A stretch of 64,000 nt of DNA. Source: Helicoverpa zea. Taxonomy: Eukaryota > Arthropoda > Insecta > Lepidoptera > Noctuidae. Below, one piece after another: positions 1-10,685 of the stretch. The position numbers and the translations under genes are program-made. The stretch lies in NCBI RefSeq assembly GCF_022581195.2, contig NC_061469.1, positions 9,232,501-9,296,500 on the forward strand. Reading direction: 5' to 3'. The notes beneath the pieces are model-generated. The model did not search any database and was not told where the DNA came from. It saw only the letters and a program-made list of their open reading frames with translations. The first letter of the stretch is position 1, and each line of letters starts with the position of its first letter.

Positions 1-684
1 AATTTTTATTAAGAGTATCCTGATCTCAAGAAGCGTATAGTTTCCAGATTCAAATTGGTGCATATACTTAAATCTAAGCCCTAAGTACTGCAGTATAACA
101 TCGGTATGTAACGTATGCAGTTGCGTTAACATTCATACGTGTTGTGTGGGAGTAATGATGAATATATTATTTAATAGTGAGAATCAAAGATTTTTTTTGG
201 TAAGGTTTTTACTTGAAAAATTGATGTTAAGACTATTCTTAATTTATTATATATTAATACTAGCCGTTTTCCCGCGGTTTCACCCGCGTCCCGTGGGAGC
301 TAATGCCCGCACCGGGATAAAATATAGCCTATGTTACTCGCAGCTTTCTAATGGTGAAAGAATATTTAAAATCGGTCCAGTCGTTTTTGAGTTTATCCAT
401 TACAACCAAACAAACAAACAAAGTTTTCCTCTTTATAATATTAGTATAGATCTAATATCAAGAAGATTTTTGAAAATAGTCAAAGTGAAGAAATGGAATA
501 CTGAATTGAGATGATGGTCACTTTCATAGAAAATTTTATTACGAATTTCCCGATCTTAAGAAGCAACTTGGTGCACACAGCTAAACCTAAGACCTAAGTA
601 CTGCAGTATAACATCGGTATGTAACGTATGCAGTTGCGTTAACATTCATACGTGTTGTGTGGGAGTAATGATGAATATATTATT
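1..684 (+). repeat. Direct duplication, two copies separated by an inserted repeat
   Basis: Positions 1-171 and 532-684 are two copies of the same sequence in the same orientation. The last 91 bases of each copy (81-171 and 594-684, beginning CTAAGTACTGCAG) are identical as read, while the 5' halves have diverged with small indels. The left copy may continue beyond the window edge. The 360 bases between them hold an RTE/SINE-like tail. No protein function is apparent; the 122-codon frame across this region reads through the repeats and is not believed to be a gene. Confidence 0.85.
262..455 (+). repeat. RTE/SINE-like 3' tail, lepidopteran type
   Basis: The segment starts with CCGCGGTTTCACCCGCGTCC, continues through a GGGATAAAATATAGCCTATG block and an ATCGGTCCAGTCGTTTTTGAG block, has a (CAAA)n-like stretch, and ends CTTTATAATATTAGTATAG. 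This order of blocks is what I recognise as a very common lepidopteran retroelement tail. Related copies or remnants in this window lie at 2,280-2,760 and, reversed, at 12,684-12,882. The exact family name is not assigned. Confidence 0.7.
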
Positions 685-1049
685 GGAGAATTTCGGAGTC
701 GTGCTCCGACTAGCCTTGTGCCAATTGTTGATCTATTTGTGTTTGGTAGCGTTTTATTGGATAATTTTATTGTTCAGCTTCAACAATAATAGCGCAGTTA
801 CTCTTAAAAATTATAGATACATTACATAAAGTTTTCTTATATGTATTCATTTGAAAAACACATTAGGTATATGACGTTTCTGATACGTGAAGGACGTGTC
901 TTCTGCTAATATTTTTCTTGGTACAAATGAAACTCTAAAATAAAAGACTGTGTTACCTAGGTTTTATAACGTAGGTTGTGGTAGAAATTAACAGCGTGAC
1001 ACCTGACAAAAAAACAAGATATTAATAAACAATTTATACCTATTAGGTA
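685..1049. other. AT-rich stretch without recognised features
   Basis: I see no open frame with coding character, no structural RNA and no clear repeat boundary here. Confidence 0.5.
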
Positions 1050-1087
1050 TACCAACATAGTTGGGAAAAAGCTCGGGAGATGATGGA
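1050..1087 (+). repeat. SINE 3' tail fragment
   Basis: The sequence CCAACATAGTTGGGAAAAAG followed by CTCGGGAGATGATGG matches the 3' end of the full SINE at 7,109-7,469. Only the tail is present. Confidence 0.7.
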
Positions 1088-1499
1088 ATTTATACCAATT
1101 TTTTTTTATCTCCAATCTAATCTAATTTTTAATACAATTTAGTATACTTTACCTAAACACTAGAGAATCATACCAGAACTCCGTAACATATCTCATCCCT
1201 CACAATCTGGCGCGATCCATCAGACGATCGCCGCGACTCCGGCGCAAGTATTCAAATCAGCTGCGCATTGTCACTCGCGATGCGATCCAGCTCCGTTAGT
1301 TAGCAAATGTTAGCGTTGATTTAGAAGAAAGTTATATATTTTTCCTGTTTACTTCAGTATTGTGGTATTGCCATTAATTCGTAATTACAAAAATCGCCAT
1401 ATCTGGATTGAGAACCTCCTCCTTTCTTTTAAGTCGATTAATGCGACTTTTCCGTTGTTTAAATTTTTCCTATGAAAAATCCCAGAAGAAGAAGAGTTG
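1088..1499. other. Non-coding stretch with a GC-rich island
   Basis: The interval is AT-rich except 1,195-1,290, which is much richer in GC and CpG and contains CGATCGCCGCGACTCCGGCG. Position 1,408 onward carries a GAGAACCTCCTCC motif that recurs at 3,243, a common fragment of lepidopteran repeats. No gene is supported. Confidence 0.4.
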
Positions 1500-1502
1500 T
1501 TA

Positions 1503-1890
1503 TTACACCTTCATGCTTAAGAGTGAGTAAAGACATTAGCCAATGTTTGAGACAAAAATACCAACAAACAATTTAGCGACAACCAAAGCACGCAATCCTA
1601 CCCTCAATCTGCACGCCAGCGTATACCAGTGACGCTCGACATGTGATCTGATAGTGCGCACGCGTCGCCGCTAACTGCCCGCGACCAGATGCAGCCTGCA
1701 ACGATGCCTTGACGATCATTGTTCGCGTTTCCTCGTTCAGATAGTGCCTGGTTAGGAAGCGAGCCATTGTTGTCGATACTTAGGCCGTTTTAGAAAAGCT
1801 TTTTTTTAAGCGAGGACATAATTTACTAAGGGCCGCTGTCCGGGACGACGGGCAAGTATGCCAATTTCACTCTTAAGCATGAAGGTATAA
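1503..1890. mobile_element. TA-flanked MITE with ~24-bp inverted repeats
   Basis: Left end TTACACCTTCATGCTTAAGA (from 1,503) is mirrored at the right end (to 1,890) with one mismatch; TA dinucleotides flank both ends (1,501-1,502 and 1,891-1,892). This is the pattern of a non-autonomous Tc1/mariner-type element of about 388 bp. The interior (about 1,590-1,760) is strikingly GC-rich compared with the flanks and holds a 64-codon minus-strand frame at 1,573-1,767. That frame matches no domain I recognise. Confidence 0.65.
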
Positions 1891-1893
1891 TAA

Positions 1894-2279
1894 AACCAAT
1901 GTCGAGAACCGCCTTGCTTTTGATGCCTAAAACCAATTTTGGCATGGCTTTTACATGGTAGTCAAGCTACTGGGCCCCGTGCATGGTATTTGCGCTTGAG
2001 AACTGCTTAGGTGACGGAGCTGTGGATTTTTATAGTTTTCGGAAGTCTTCTTCTGTGGTAGCAAACTTTTTAACAATGGAAAAGTTTCATTTCATGGAGG
2101 TTACTGCACGAAATTCTGCATAGTTGCTGTATAGAAAGAAAGAAAAAATATTTAGTGAAACAACACAGGACATACATACCCACACATAGAAAAAAAAACA
2201 CAAAAATCACAAAAGGTGGTCGGACAGCTATGAGGAGTTGCGGGTGACAATCGGTATGAAATATTTTGCGAAAATAATA
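1894..2279. other. AT-rich stretch without recognised features
   Basis: The 84-codon minus-strand frame beginning near 2,324 overlaps the MITE end and is low-complexity hydrophobic, so I do not count it as a gene. Nothing else stands out. Confidence 0.45.
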
Positions 2280-2760
2280 ATCAATAAGGCAAAAACTGCT
2301 TAGCGGTGGAAATAGGGCTGCCATCCGTCCGGGTTTCCCCGGATTTGTCCACGTTTGGAGGCCGTCCGGGGGCCGTCCGGGCGGGGTTTCAAGAAGTGTC
2401 CGGGGAAAACCCGGACACTTTTCATGTAAGGAAGCACCTCATTGAATTTAAGTATAGTAAATGGATTACAAATTAGGTATTATTTTGTTTAAAAAAAAAT
2501 CGTACTCGTTCGGGGAAAAATGCGATTTACACCAAATGTCCGGGTTTTTTAATGTTTGTCCGGGTTTGGCGAAATTCGAGATGGCAGCCCTAGGTGGAAA
2601 CTAATTCGCGCACCCGGATAAAAATTTGCCTATAGCCTTTTTTATGTATGGGCTAACAGGTAGCCAGTACAACAATTTTTAAAATCAGACTATAATTTAA
2701 TGAGATTAGCGCGGTCAAAGCAAACAAACTTTTCATATTTATAATGTTAATAAGACATCC
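2280..2760 (+). repeat. Degenerate RTE/SINE-like tail, split by a MITE
   Basis: Left of the MITE the sequence reads AACTGCTTAGCGGTGGAAA; right of it, CTAATTCGCGCACCCGGATA continues with TTTGCCTATAGCC and ends near TTTATAATGTTAATAAGAC. Together they give the same block order as the tail at 262-455, with more divergence. The hAT-like MITE at 2,313-2,592 is inserted inside it, so this copy is the older of the two. Confidence 0.6.
2313..2592. mobile_element. hAT-like MITE with 8-bp target duplication
   Basis: A 280-bp element begins TAGGGCTGCCATC and ends GATGGCAGCCCTA, a perfect 13-bp inverted repeat. The 8-bp sequence GGTGGAAA occurs immediately on both sides (2,305-2,312 and 2,593-2,600), which is the target-site duplication length typical of hAT transposons. 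The interior is rich in CCGGGTTT/CCGTCCGGG motifs and contains a strong hairpin at 2,394-2,420 (11-bp stem AAGTGTCCGGG). There is no coding capacity. Confidence 0.85.
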
Positions 2761-3539
2761 AGCATTTACCCCAATAACTATATAATGTCCCTTGAAGAAT
2801 TTAAGGGCTAGCAAAATTGACACTAGAACCAACCTAAGAATTAATAAAATTAATTTTCTACTTTAAACCAATTTTGACCATATATAGAAACCAACAAACA
2901 TAGGTACCTACTTTAATTGATTATACCAAAGTGCGCACTCGCACATCATTAATAACACAGTATGCTAATTCTAGATGTAAGTATTACCCATTAGACCTCA
3001 TACATCAGTCACTATTGTAACTTAAGTCGAGACACCCTAATTTACCTACGCATATCAATAGCTCCTTACACTGGTGAACAAAAATGTCGGGCAACCTTTA
3101 ATTCTTATTTTTCTTTTCAATGGATCTGTGATAAAAATGTATAGTCATCCGTATTCAGAACCTCCTTCCTTCCTTTTTGCGAAATCAGTTTCTAGATATC
3201 TAATCTAAATTTAGTAAAGACTATTACTAAAAACATTCGAATTGAGAACCTCCTCCTTTTTGGGAAGTCGGTAAAAAAAGCGTAATTTTTTAAACGACAT
3301 AAATGCATTCACATAGGTTGCCCATACTAAAAGTTACAATATTTTGTCTCAAGTTGACATTCAAAACCTGACCCAGTAGTCATGTAAAACCCATTTGCAG
3401 TCACTACTAACGTGATATTGGAATATTGGAAACATACTAAAGAATATTGGAAACCAAAAATTCCTTCGTTACTTCTACATCATACATCATACAAGTTATC
3501 GGTCTACATGTAAATCCAGATACTGTCTTTACCATATCT
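2761..3539. other. AT-rich stretch with repeat crumbs
   Basis: The motif GAGAACCTCCTCC with a following AAGTCGGT occurs at 3,243, and a related AGAACCTCCTTCC at about 3,160. These are typical tails of old lepidopteran elements. No gene or structured RNA is visible. Confidence 0.4.
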
Positions 3540-3598
3540 AGTAACACAGCTACACAGGTATCCAGGTACATAGGTACACAGGTACACTTAGGGTTGCC
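3540..3598 (+). repeat. Short imperfect TACACAGG minisatellite
   Basis: About six imperfect copies of a 7-11 base unit around TACACAGG/GGTACA run up to the left edge of the neighbouring MITE. Confidence 0.6.
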
Positions 3599-3933
3599 AG
3601 ATAGTAACTTATGAAGCCCCGGAGAATTCTAAAAAAAATATCAAGTGGCCATAATAGATAATGTCATGTATCTATATTTTTCAATTCATATTTGATATTG
3701 ATCTTGCAGATAAGGAAAATAAATAAAACATATTATTTATAGATGTAATATATTTTTGAGAAACAGTATACCTATCTAAAAAAGAAGTCCAGCCTTTGGT
3801 ATTTTAATACAAATGTACTTAAACACTTAAAAAAAAACATGTAATTTTCAAAATAATTCGTTAATTACTGGACACGGAGCAAGAGGTAAAATTCCGGGGC
3901 AATCCCGCATTTCCCGGCACTCTGACAAGCCTA
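3599..3933. mobile_element. hAT-like MITE, second TAGGGYTGCCA-type copy
   Basis: The left end reads TAGGGTTGCCAGA. The right end, reversed, reads TAGGCTTGTCAGA, so 11 of 13 bases pair. The flanking octamers GGTACACT (3,591-3,598) and GTTACACT (3,934-3,941) differ by one base and look like an aged 8-bp target duplication. The termini resemble those of the element at 2,313-2,592, and both contain CCCCGG-type motifs just inside. The element is about 335 bp and non-coding. Confidence 0.65.
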
Positions 3934-3941
3934 GTTACACT

Positions 3942-6586
3942 GTAGTGCACGCAGAGAGTAACACAATGTATAGAGTATGCGCGCGCGCCGCTCGTGCCGC
4001 TAATCACCTGCCGCAGTATATCGCGATACAGAAGCTATTCGAGCTGAATAGATCCTGTACAATGGAGGCCAAATAAATGGGGCCAGTTTGAATATTATGG
4101 GGATTAATGTTGTTTTAGGTTTTAATTGTTGGATTTACAGTATTTTCTGGTACTGTGAAGAAAATGTGTGTTATTTTGAGTTATGCTATTTGTATGTCTG
4201 ACTTCTGATGTGGGAGTTTTATTTTAATACAGTGTAAATAAGTTTTAACACATAGTTGGTCTAATCGTTTTTGATTGGATACGTAATTTATTTTATTTGT
4301 TGAATTCGCATAATGATTAAAATTCATAAAATAAAATATTTTAAAACTTGCAGCTTTATTTCATTCTCAAATACAATTTTTATGGCAGTTTCTTTGAATA
4401 GCAACATTATTTACAATTTCCTAAGAATATCGACTTGAAAAAGTAGCTTGCAGATACACGTCCGGCCATAATTATTGTATCACCCGCGAGTGTTGCCATT
4501 ACTACCGTCGATAGACTAATACGCTCTTATGAACTTATTTATTCATATAAATCTTCATACAAACGGCTTCATTAACTTAAACAGGTAATGTATTTAAATG
4601 TATAAGTTAATTTGGCCGGCAGCGAACGCATTTATCTGCGTGTGTTACAGTTATAGTTATAAATAAGAGAACACGGGGTCTAAAGCATTACTCATGAGTT
4701 GAGCTTGCCGGCGCCCGTAACGTCATATATTGCGTGGACTGAATACCTCTTGTATTTTATGCTGGGTAGTTATTTATGCACGTACTTGTATATTCATTGG
4801 TATGTGGATCTGATGAAAGGTAGCCTGATATGTGGGATAGATTTGGCTAGATATTTGATTAGGCGTAGGTTTAATAGGTAAGTGCGAGTTCTATTCTGAA
4901 TGGTGAAATGTTATATATACGTAGTCCAATTTGATGTGAGGCGTGAATCGCTAATGATACATCGATAGTTGTTGTTACAATAGGAATGGCGACTGCTACA
5001 TCCATTTACAATATTCCAAAGACTGCATTTTTATGTAGGTACGGCTAAATTGAATTAATCATAAGACGTATGAAAATTCAAAGGTGCCCTAAATAACGCA
5101 GACTAAAAAGGAACCCTTTTTTTGCAAAAGTTTTTGCCCAATCATTACCCTCTATTAAGAAATCCTTCGACTTTGTGACTTTGAAAGAATTTAATAACTC
5201 TAAACTTCATACTACGCTTCTGACTTAGTGCAGACAATATCTTAGACCCCGTTACACACACACGTTCGCAATTACAACATTCCACGCTTCCAAAAATGGA
5301 CAAGACATTTCACAATCTTGCATAACAGAGGCATAATCAACGCTCAGAATATTACTATCTACTATCCTAGACTACGCCTAACTTCGATATGATAATCACA
5401 TGGAGAACAAAATGACTATCGGAGGTGCCATAACGGAAAATTTCCTAAGAAAGTAGCGCGTCAAAATGGGTGTGCGGGGAGCGAGGAACGTTACTGTCTT
5501 CGCAATTCTTTGGACTCGCACATTTTTTGTAATACCAAAAATCGTTAACATGTACCTCAAAGAACTCAAACGCCTCGTAACTGATCGTTTTGGTCATGAA
5601 CACCATACCTATTTGACCTAAAAGTAAACACCTGAACTGAATTATGGCATCTCCACTCTTTCCTTACTCCGTGGATAAACGTCAAATAAATATCTAGTTT
5701 TCCACATTAAGTAATTCAAAGCGTCGTATACATATGAGCATGATAGTAACCTCTTTACTAAGATAAGTGTTACGGCTCCGATAGGCGAAGATAGTGAATG
5801 TTGCAACGTTTTATGTTTTTCTATTATTAGAACTATGAGAAGATAATCTTGGTTCTAGTAGAATTAGTATTGAGGATGTGTTTGTCTTTATATAGTAGAA
5901 CCATTTTGATGTAGGTAACTTAATAGTTGCCTTAATTTTAGGAGTGCAGTTATTGCCAAATAATGTTGCACCTGTGAAGTTAGTCATTTGATGCGCATCA
6001 GTGTTTCGTTCGTACATTTCGATTGTTCAAAAGCCTTATGTTGCCAATTTCAGAGAGGAACCGTTGGCTGACGAGAGCCATGTAAGTTTCTTTTGTTAAG
6101 CAGACATCATATCTATGTTTGCTACAAACTTAGATGTTACATTACATAATATATTCCTTGATAGAAAGATGGTAAGATTTTTTATTTTTGGTTAGGCAAT
6201 AATTTAAAAAGGTTCGGTAAAGTTTTAATTGGAGAATATTGCGCGAAAAAACTAATTATTTAAAAATTACTCCAATTTAAAAAGTAAGCAAAAGACAGGG
6301 CCCACAGCATGAGCCTATAGTAAAACGCTCGTTATTAATAAACTATATGGGACATCGTAATACAGTTAAAACTTACAAAGTAACTGTACCTTATGCAAGA
6401 ATTTTACGATCGGCAGTCACTTCTCAAAGGATTTAATGTGATATTCGTTTCGTTTAATGCTCAGTATATCGAAGATATTTGCATAAGTTATGAGGATACC
6501 TGGCCTGATGGAGTGGATCTGGGTAGACCGTCTGGTGGTAAGGAGTTCAATGTACTGATAAGTAGATCAGCTGAGGGAGTAGGTAA
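3942..6586. other. Long stretch without a supported gene
   Basis: The longest frames are 60 to 68 codons and carry no recognisable domain. Slightly GC-richer patches lie at 3,960-4,040, 4,470-4,690 and 5,440-5,530. They could be regulatory DNA but nothing in the sequence decides this. Confidence 0.4.
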
Positions 6587-6979
6587 CCTAACTTAATTGT
6601 TCCGTTGATATGAGATGTCTGTGTGTTTCGTCCTTATGTGAAGAATTAAGAACACAGATGTTTGATATAATTATCTGCACGAATCTTGAGCGCTGACCTT
6701 CACCTGCGCAGAAGTGATTTACTGGGTCCCTTTTGTGGTAAGAAGCGAGGCGCGGGGGCGGGGTAAAGCGGTGATTGGCCCGCAGCGCATCGCGTCATAG
6801 CCGTCACTCGGGATTGGTTCTTTGCTAATAAATCACTTCTGCACAGGTGAAGGTCAGCGCTCAAGATTCGTGCCGATGATTATACCTAACTTAATTGTTT
6901 TGTTGCCTTAGAGGGTATAATATGAGACGAGTGTGTTTTTCGTACTTATGTGCAGAATTAAGAACACAAATGTGTGATA
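6587..6979 (+). repeat. Tandemly repeated flanks around a MITE
   Basis: Positions 6,587-6,667 and 6,885-6,979 share CCTAACTTAATTGTT, then ATATGAGA, TGTGTGTTT, CTTATGTG and GAATTAAGAACACA in the same order and orientation, with small indels. The MITE at 6,677-6,873 sits between the two copies. Either a duplicated unit was invaded, or the MITE became part of a repeating unit. Confidence 0.7.
6677..6873. mobile_element. 197-bp MITE with 45-bp inverted repeats
   Basis: The left arm 6,677-6,721 (GCACGAATCTTGAGCGCTGA onward) and the right arm 6,829-6,873 are inverted copies with one mismatch in 45 bases. The 107-bp interior is GC-rich. There is no coding frame. No convincing target duplication is seen next to the arms, so the superfamily cannot be named from this copy. 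Confidence 0.8.
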
Positions 6980-7092
6980 GCAATCAACCCGAATTGTTTT
7001 TAGGAGTGCTTGATATTAATTGTATGAGCTGCTTTAAAAATAAAAACTTTCTTCAAAAAAATTAAACCGACTTCTAAAAATACTTACCTAAA

Positions 7093-7108
7093 AGCAACAA
7101 GATCATAA
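7093..7108 (+). repeat. 16-bp target-site duplication, left copy
   Basis: AGCAACAAGATCATAA occurs here and again at 7,470-7,485, flanking the SINE. This length is typical of LINE-mediated insertion. Confidence 0.85.
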
Positions 7109-7469
7109 GTCGTCGAGGAGTCGAGTCTTGGTGGCCTAGTGGGAAAAGAGCCAACCTCTCGAGTATGTGGGCAGGGGTTCGATCCCAGGTCAGGCAAGTA
7201 CCAATGCAACTTCTCTAAGTTTGTATGTACTTTCTAAGTATATTTGGACACCAATGACTGTGTTTCTAATGGCACGTTAAACTGTTTATTTACTGTTGGT
7301 CCCGGTTATCATTGAACATCCTTGACAGTCGTTACCAAGTCACTAACTGGTTACTAGGTTGAGGAGGTCAGATAGGCAGTCGCTTCTTGTAAAGCACTGG
7401 TACTCAGTTGAATTCGGTTAGACTGGAAGCAGATCCCAACATAGTTGGGAAAAGGCTCGGGAGATGATG
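7109..7469 (+). mobile_element. tRNA-derived SINE, complete copy
   Basis: The element has an RNA polymerase III A box, TGGCCTAGTGGG (7,132-7,143), and a B box, GGTTCGATCCC (7,176-7,186), spaced as in a tRNA. A roughly 280-bp non-tRNA body follows, containing GGTTGAGGAGGTCAGATAGG and ending CAACATAGTTGGGAAAAGGC plus CTCGGGAGATGATG. A perfect 16-bp target duplication marks both edges. Fragments of the same body occur at 1,050, 10,007, 48,207 and, reversed, at 53,890. SINEs are transcribed by polymerase III and moved by a partner LINE; the partner is not in this window. Confidence 0.9.
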
Positions 7470-7706
7470 AGCAACAAGATCATAACCGTACCGAAGGGTA
7501 CAGCTTTCAAAAAATCTGTTATCTATATACTTCTTAATAAGATAACATACATATGGTGGAGGCTAACCGATGCCGATCCGAAGTTGTATTTCTCCGTATT
7601 TATGTAAAGCCTTGAAACGAAACCATAGCGCGAATTTATTTGTGTCAACGCCATCTATCGAGCGACGAGACAACATTGACAAAAAAACGAGGTGACAATC
7701 TAACTA

Positions 7707-7912
7707 GCGCACTGGTTTTTAAGGACTCCCTACCCAAAGGGGACCCTATTGTTTTCCCTCCTCCGTCCGTCCGTCTGTCTGTCACCAGGCTGAATCTCAT
7801 GAACCGTGATAGTTAGAGAGTTGCAATTTGCACAGATGATGTATTTCTGTTGCCGCTATAACAACAAATACTAAAAACTAGAATAAAAGAAATGTTTTGG
7901 GGGGCTCATAAG
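7707..7912 (-). repeat. Common lepidopteran repeat, reverse copy
   Basis: Read on the minus strand this is a shortened copy of the repeat at 46,531-46,839: TTGTTGTTATAGCGGCAACA, then GAAATACATCATCTGTG, TCACGGTTCATGAGAT, a GACAGACGGACGG run, and AATAGGGTCCCCTTTGGGTA. The family name is not assigned. Confidence 0.75.
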
Positions 7913-10006
7913 GCTCAACATTGACAAAACAACCGCGTTGAGTTGAGCTCAATTAGAAACTCTCACAAAAACTATCCCATGTCTTTGGTTTGGAGTTCCA
8001 ACCTTATCAGATTTAATATAAATTACTTCAGCTATTTTATCATCAGCGCACAACAGACAAACGGACAAGCAAGTACTGCTCGCTTATGAATTCAAATCCA
8101 ATACAGATCACACATGCAAACAAACAAGGAGAACGAAACATAAAGTGATAAACACTAACAAAGTACCAGGAGATCATAGGTTTTATGAGCTTTAATTGTG
8201 TGTACGAGCGCAGTCATATAATGGACGCTGCAGGACTCCCGTGCAACGGTTCTGCGAGTTATGGCCGATATATACCAGCGGGTAGTCGCCGACACGAGGC
8301 CGTGTGTTCCGAGACGTGTGCTGGGTTGGACTAGGAAAATTGTGGAATGGACCACTATTTAATGTCATTAAGAATAACCATAGGCAGCATTTGGTGGAGT
8401 AAATAATGAATCAGCAATTGATCAGTATGGTATGGTAAAAAAATTATTATATTATCGTCGTACTCATTTAATAAAGAATGGCTTCCGTAAGGCACTACAC
8501 CAGTGATGTTGTAGTTTCTCTGCAATATATTTTTTCCTCTGAAAGTCACTGCTTAACTTGATTGAGTGTACAAAACAATTCTAAGTGTAAAGAATTAACA
8601 TACAGTCATGCGCTGCGGTGGACTGAAAGAAGTCATGTTCTTCCTAACTTCGGAGATAGATTCATTAACTTGAAGACTCTTAAAGATCGTACCCCAATTA
8701 TGATTCTTATTTCTCACCCAAAAACTCACAGCTCTAAAGCTACAAAAAGCGTCTCACCATCTCCATCGCACGCGTAGTGCGCTCCGAGAATGCGGCAGGC
8801 TACACCCAATCAGACAATGGTTGATTTAGCTGCTACTACCGTCCGTTACGCCGTCCTACGCACCTTGCGGGCTCTGTCGCCTGTCTCCAGCGAGATATAG
8901 CCCGCCGCACGATATGTTTAATTGGACATACGCCTTCTAGCATTAACGTTGCTTGTGTGTCTGTACTGTTATAATATTAGAGCTTACAGTTACAATATTG
9001 CGTGTTTTCTTTGTTCCTAGTTTGTAGTTGTGTAGGTTTTGTATGGCTTGCTTTTGGGGTATAGGCTGGCTTAGTTGGTGTTGTAGGAAGCTGTAAGAGC
9101 TCAGGCATTGTGCAAAATTAAGTCGTTGCCTATTTCTCTAATCTAAGTGTTTTGTGATTATCAATTTCTGCTTTACGTTGACACTGTGTTTGTCAGTTAA
9201 TATGATATGATATTTTTTATTTTATTTATAGGTGCTTACTCAATAAGATGAATACATGGTTCATGGTACTATATGGTTGAAGTCTAGGAATAATCTATTT
9301 GTGTCACCACTTTATGGGTATTTCAACCAAACCTGTATGCGAGCAACTCCTTTTTGTGTCTAAAAGCCACGAGTCTATGAATAGAGTGCACCGCATGACT
9401 TCAAGTGTTAAGCTATACATACGACACTTTATATCCGCGAGTAATCTCTCGATACGCATACGCAGATAAGAACGTAATACACGAACCATTTAAATATCAA
9501 AAGCATGTAAATTACTCATTGAAACTCTAGAAAGCATATAAAACCAAGTCGCTATCAATGAATATTCAAGCAGTAAAAACGATCATTTCAATTAAGACTA
9601 GGAAGCCTACAGGCGCGGCTTGAACACAATGAGATAAGAATCGGTTATGAAATGCAACACATTTAACAAGTGAACAAGTCCGCTGGTCGCTAGTGCCGCG
9701 CCCCGGCGCCGCTCGTACAAATCCTTTAATTAAGTGCAAACCGATGGAAAATGTTATGGTTGTGTAAAGCGAATGTATACCGGCCGTGTAAAATCTGTTT
9801 TAGTAATTATTGATACGATAACATTGGGCTCTAAATGGTGTTTCCTGTATTTAGATTCTTGTTTAATTAAATTCTTAATGCTAGGTAGGTACCATTTGGA
9901 TTTTCACTTACATGTAGACTGGATTGTGAGGGTCATACAAGTCACTTTAATGGAATAGTAATTAAAAAGGTATCATAAGCTGTCATTAGCAATAGCTCCA
10001 TATGAA
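7913..10006. other. Long stretch without a supported gene
   Basis: Short frames of 61 to 74 codons have no recognisable domain. The interval 8,750-8,930 is clearly richer in GC and CpG than its surroundings. I see no splice-bounded coding exon. Confidence 0.4.
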
Positions 10007-10083
10007 ATACTGGTACTCATCTGAACCTGGTAAGACTATAAGCCAACATCAACATAGTTGGGAAAAAGCTAGGCAATTGATGA
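10007..10083 (+). repeat. SINE 3' fragment
   Basis: ACTGGTACTCATCTGAACC and CAACATAGTTGGGAAAAAGC followed by a GATGA end match the last quarter of the SINE at 7,109-7,469. Confidence 0.75.
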
Positions 10084-10137
10084 GGCTGTCTTAGCTAACT
10101 TGATAGTGAAGAGATGCTATGTAGGTAACTATACGTT

Positions 10138-10258
10138 GATCATCATCATCATCATCATCTCAGCCATAGAACGTCCACTGCTGAACATAGACCTCCCCCT
10201 TAGATCTCCACAGATACTTGTTGGAGGCGACCTGCATCCAGCGTCTTCCAGCGACCTT
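10138..10258 (+). repeat. CAT microsatellite plus common lepidopteran repeat
   Basis: Six CAT units (10,141-10,158) lead into CTCAGCCATAGAACGTCCAC, TGCTGAACATAGACCTCCCC and GGCGACCTGCATCCAGCG. I recognise this as a frequent interspersed sequence in moth genomes. The 77-codon frame across it is not a gene. Confidence 0.75.
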
Positions 10259-10685
10259 TATAATGATTTCCTTTATGATACGAACCTAAAACTTGTCATC
10301 AAAATTTTACATAGTCTTGTGATTTTAGATTAATATCCCATTTATCAAGTTCATGGACCACAGCAAAGGACAACAATATTTAAATAAAACTGTTTAATAC
10401 GCGTTTGTACGCAATTACGACATACCCGCATGTGGTATTGAAAGCTTGATTGTATGTGTAAGTTTAGCATAGTTTCTGATTATGTCTTTGTAGTTGGAAA
10501 ATGATAAGGGCGATTTGGATTGTGGATTTCAATCCGTCTTGGGGCTTATTAAAAAAATAGCTCAGTATAGTTAGCTTAGTGTCCCAAAGGAACTACTTCC
10601 CGCGCCCGGATAAAGTGTCTTGTTTTAAGTATGACCCAAAAATTTTCGAATTTGTCATATAAGTAGCTAGCAATTAAGGAGCTCT
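10259..10685. other. AT-rich stretch, one old repeat remnant
   Basis: CTTCCCGCGCCCGGATAAAG near 10,596 resembles the head of the RTE/SINE-like tail at 262-455 but the remainder has decayed. No gene is seen. Confidence 0.35.

Larger units (their letters stand above)
7045..7705 (+). repeat. Interspersed repeat, interrupted by a SINE
   Basis: Segments 7,045-7,108 and 7,486-7,705 together match 50,805-51,165 in block order: GACTTCTAAAAATA, AAGCAACA, ACAAGATCA, GTACC(A/G)AAGGGTACA, then GAACGAAACCATAGCG and GCCATCTATCGAGCGACGAG followed by ACAACATTGACAAAA. The first copy was opened by the SINE at 7,109-7,469. The family is not identified and no frame is coding. Confidence 0.7.

Noticed and set aside
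10141..10158. CAT repeat as a possible CRISPR-like or satellite array
   Set aside because: It is a short microsatellite attached to a known type of interspersed repeat; there are no spacers.
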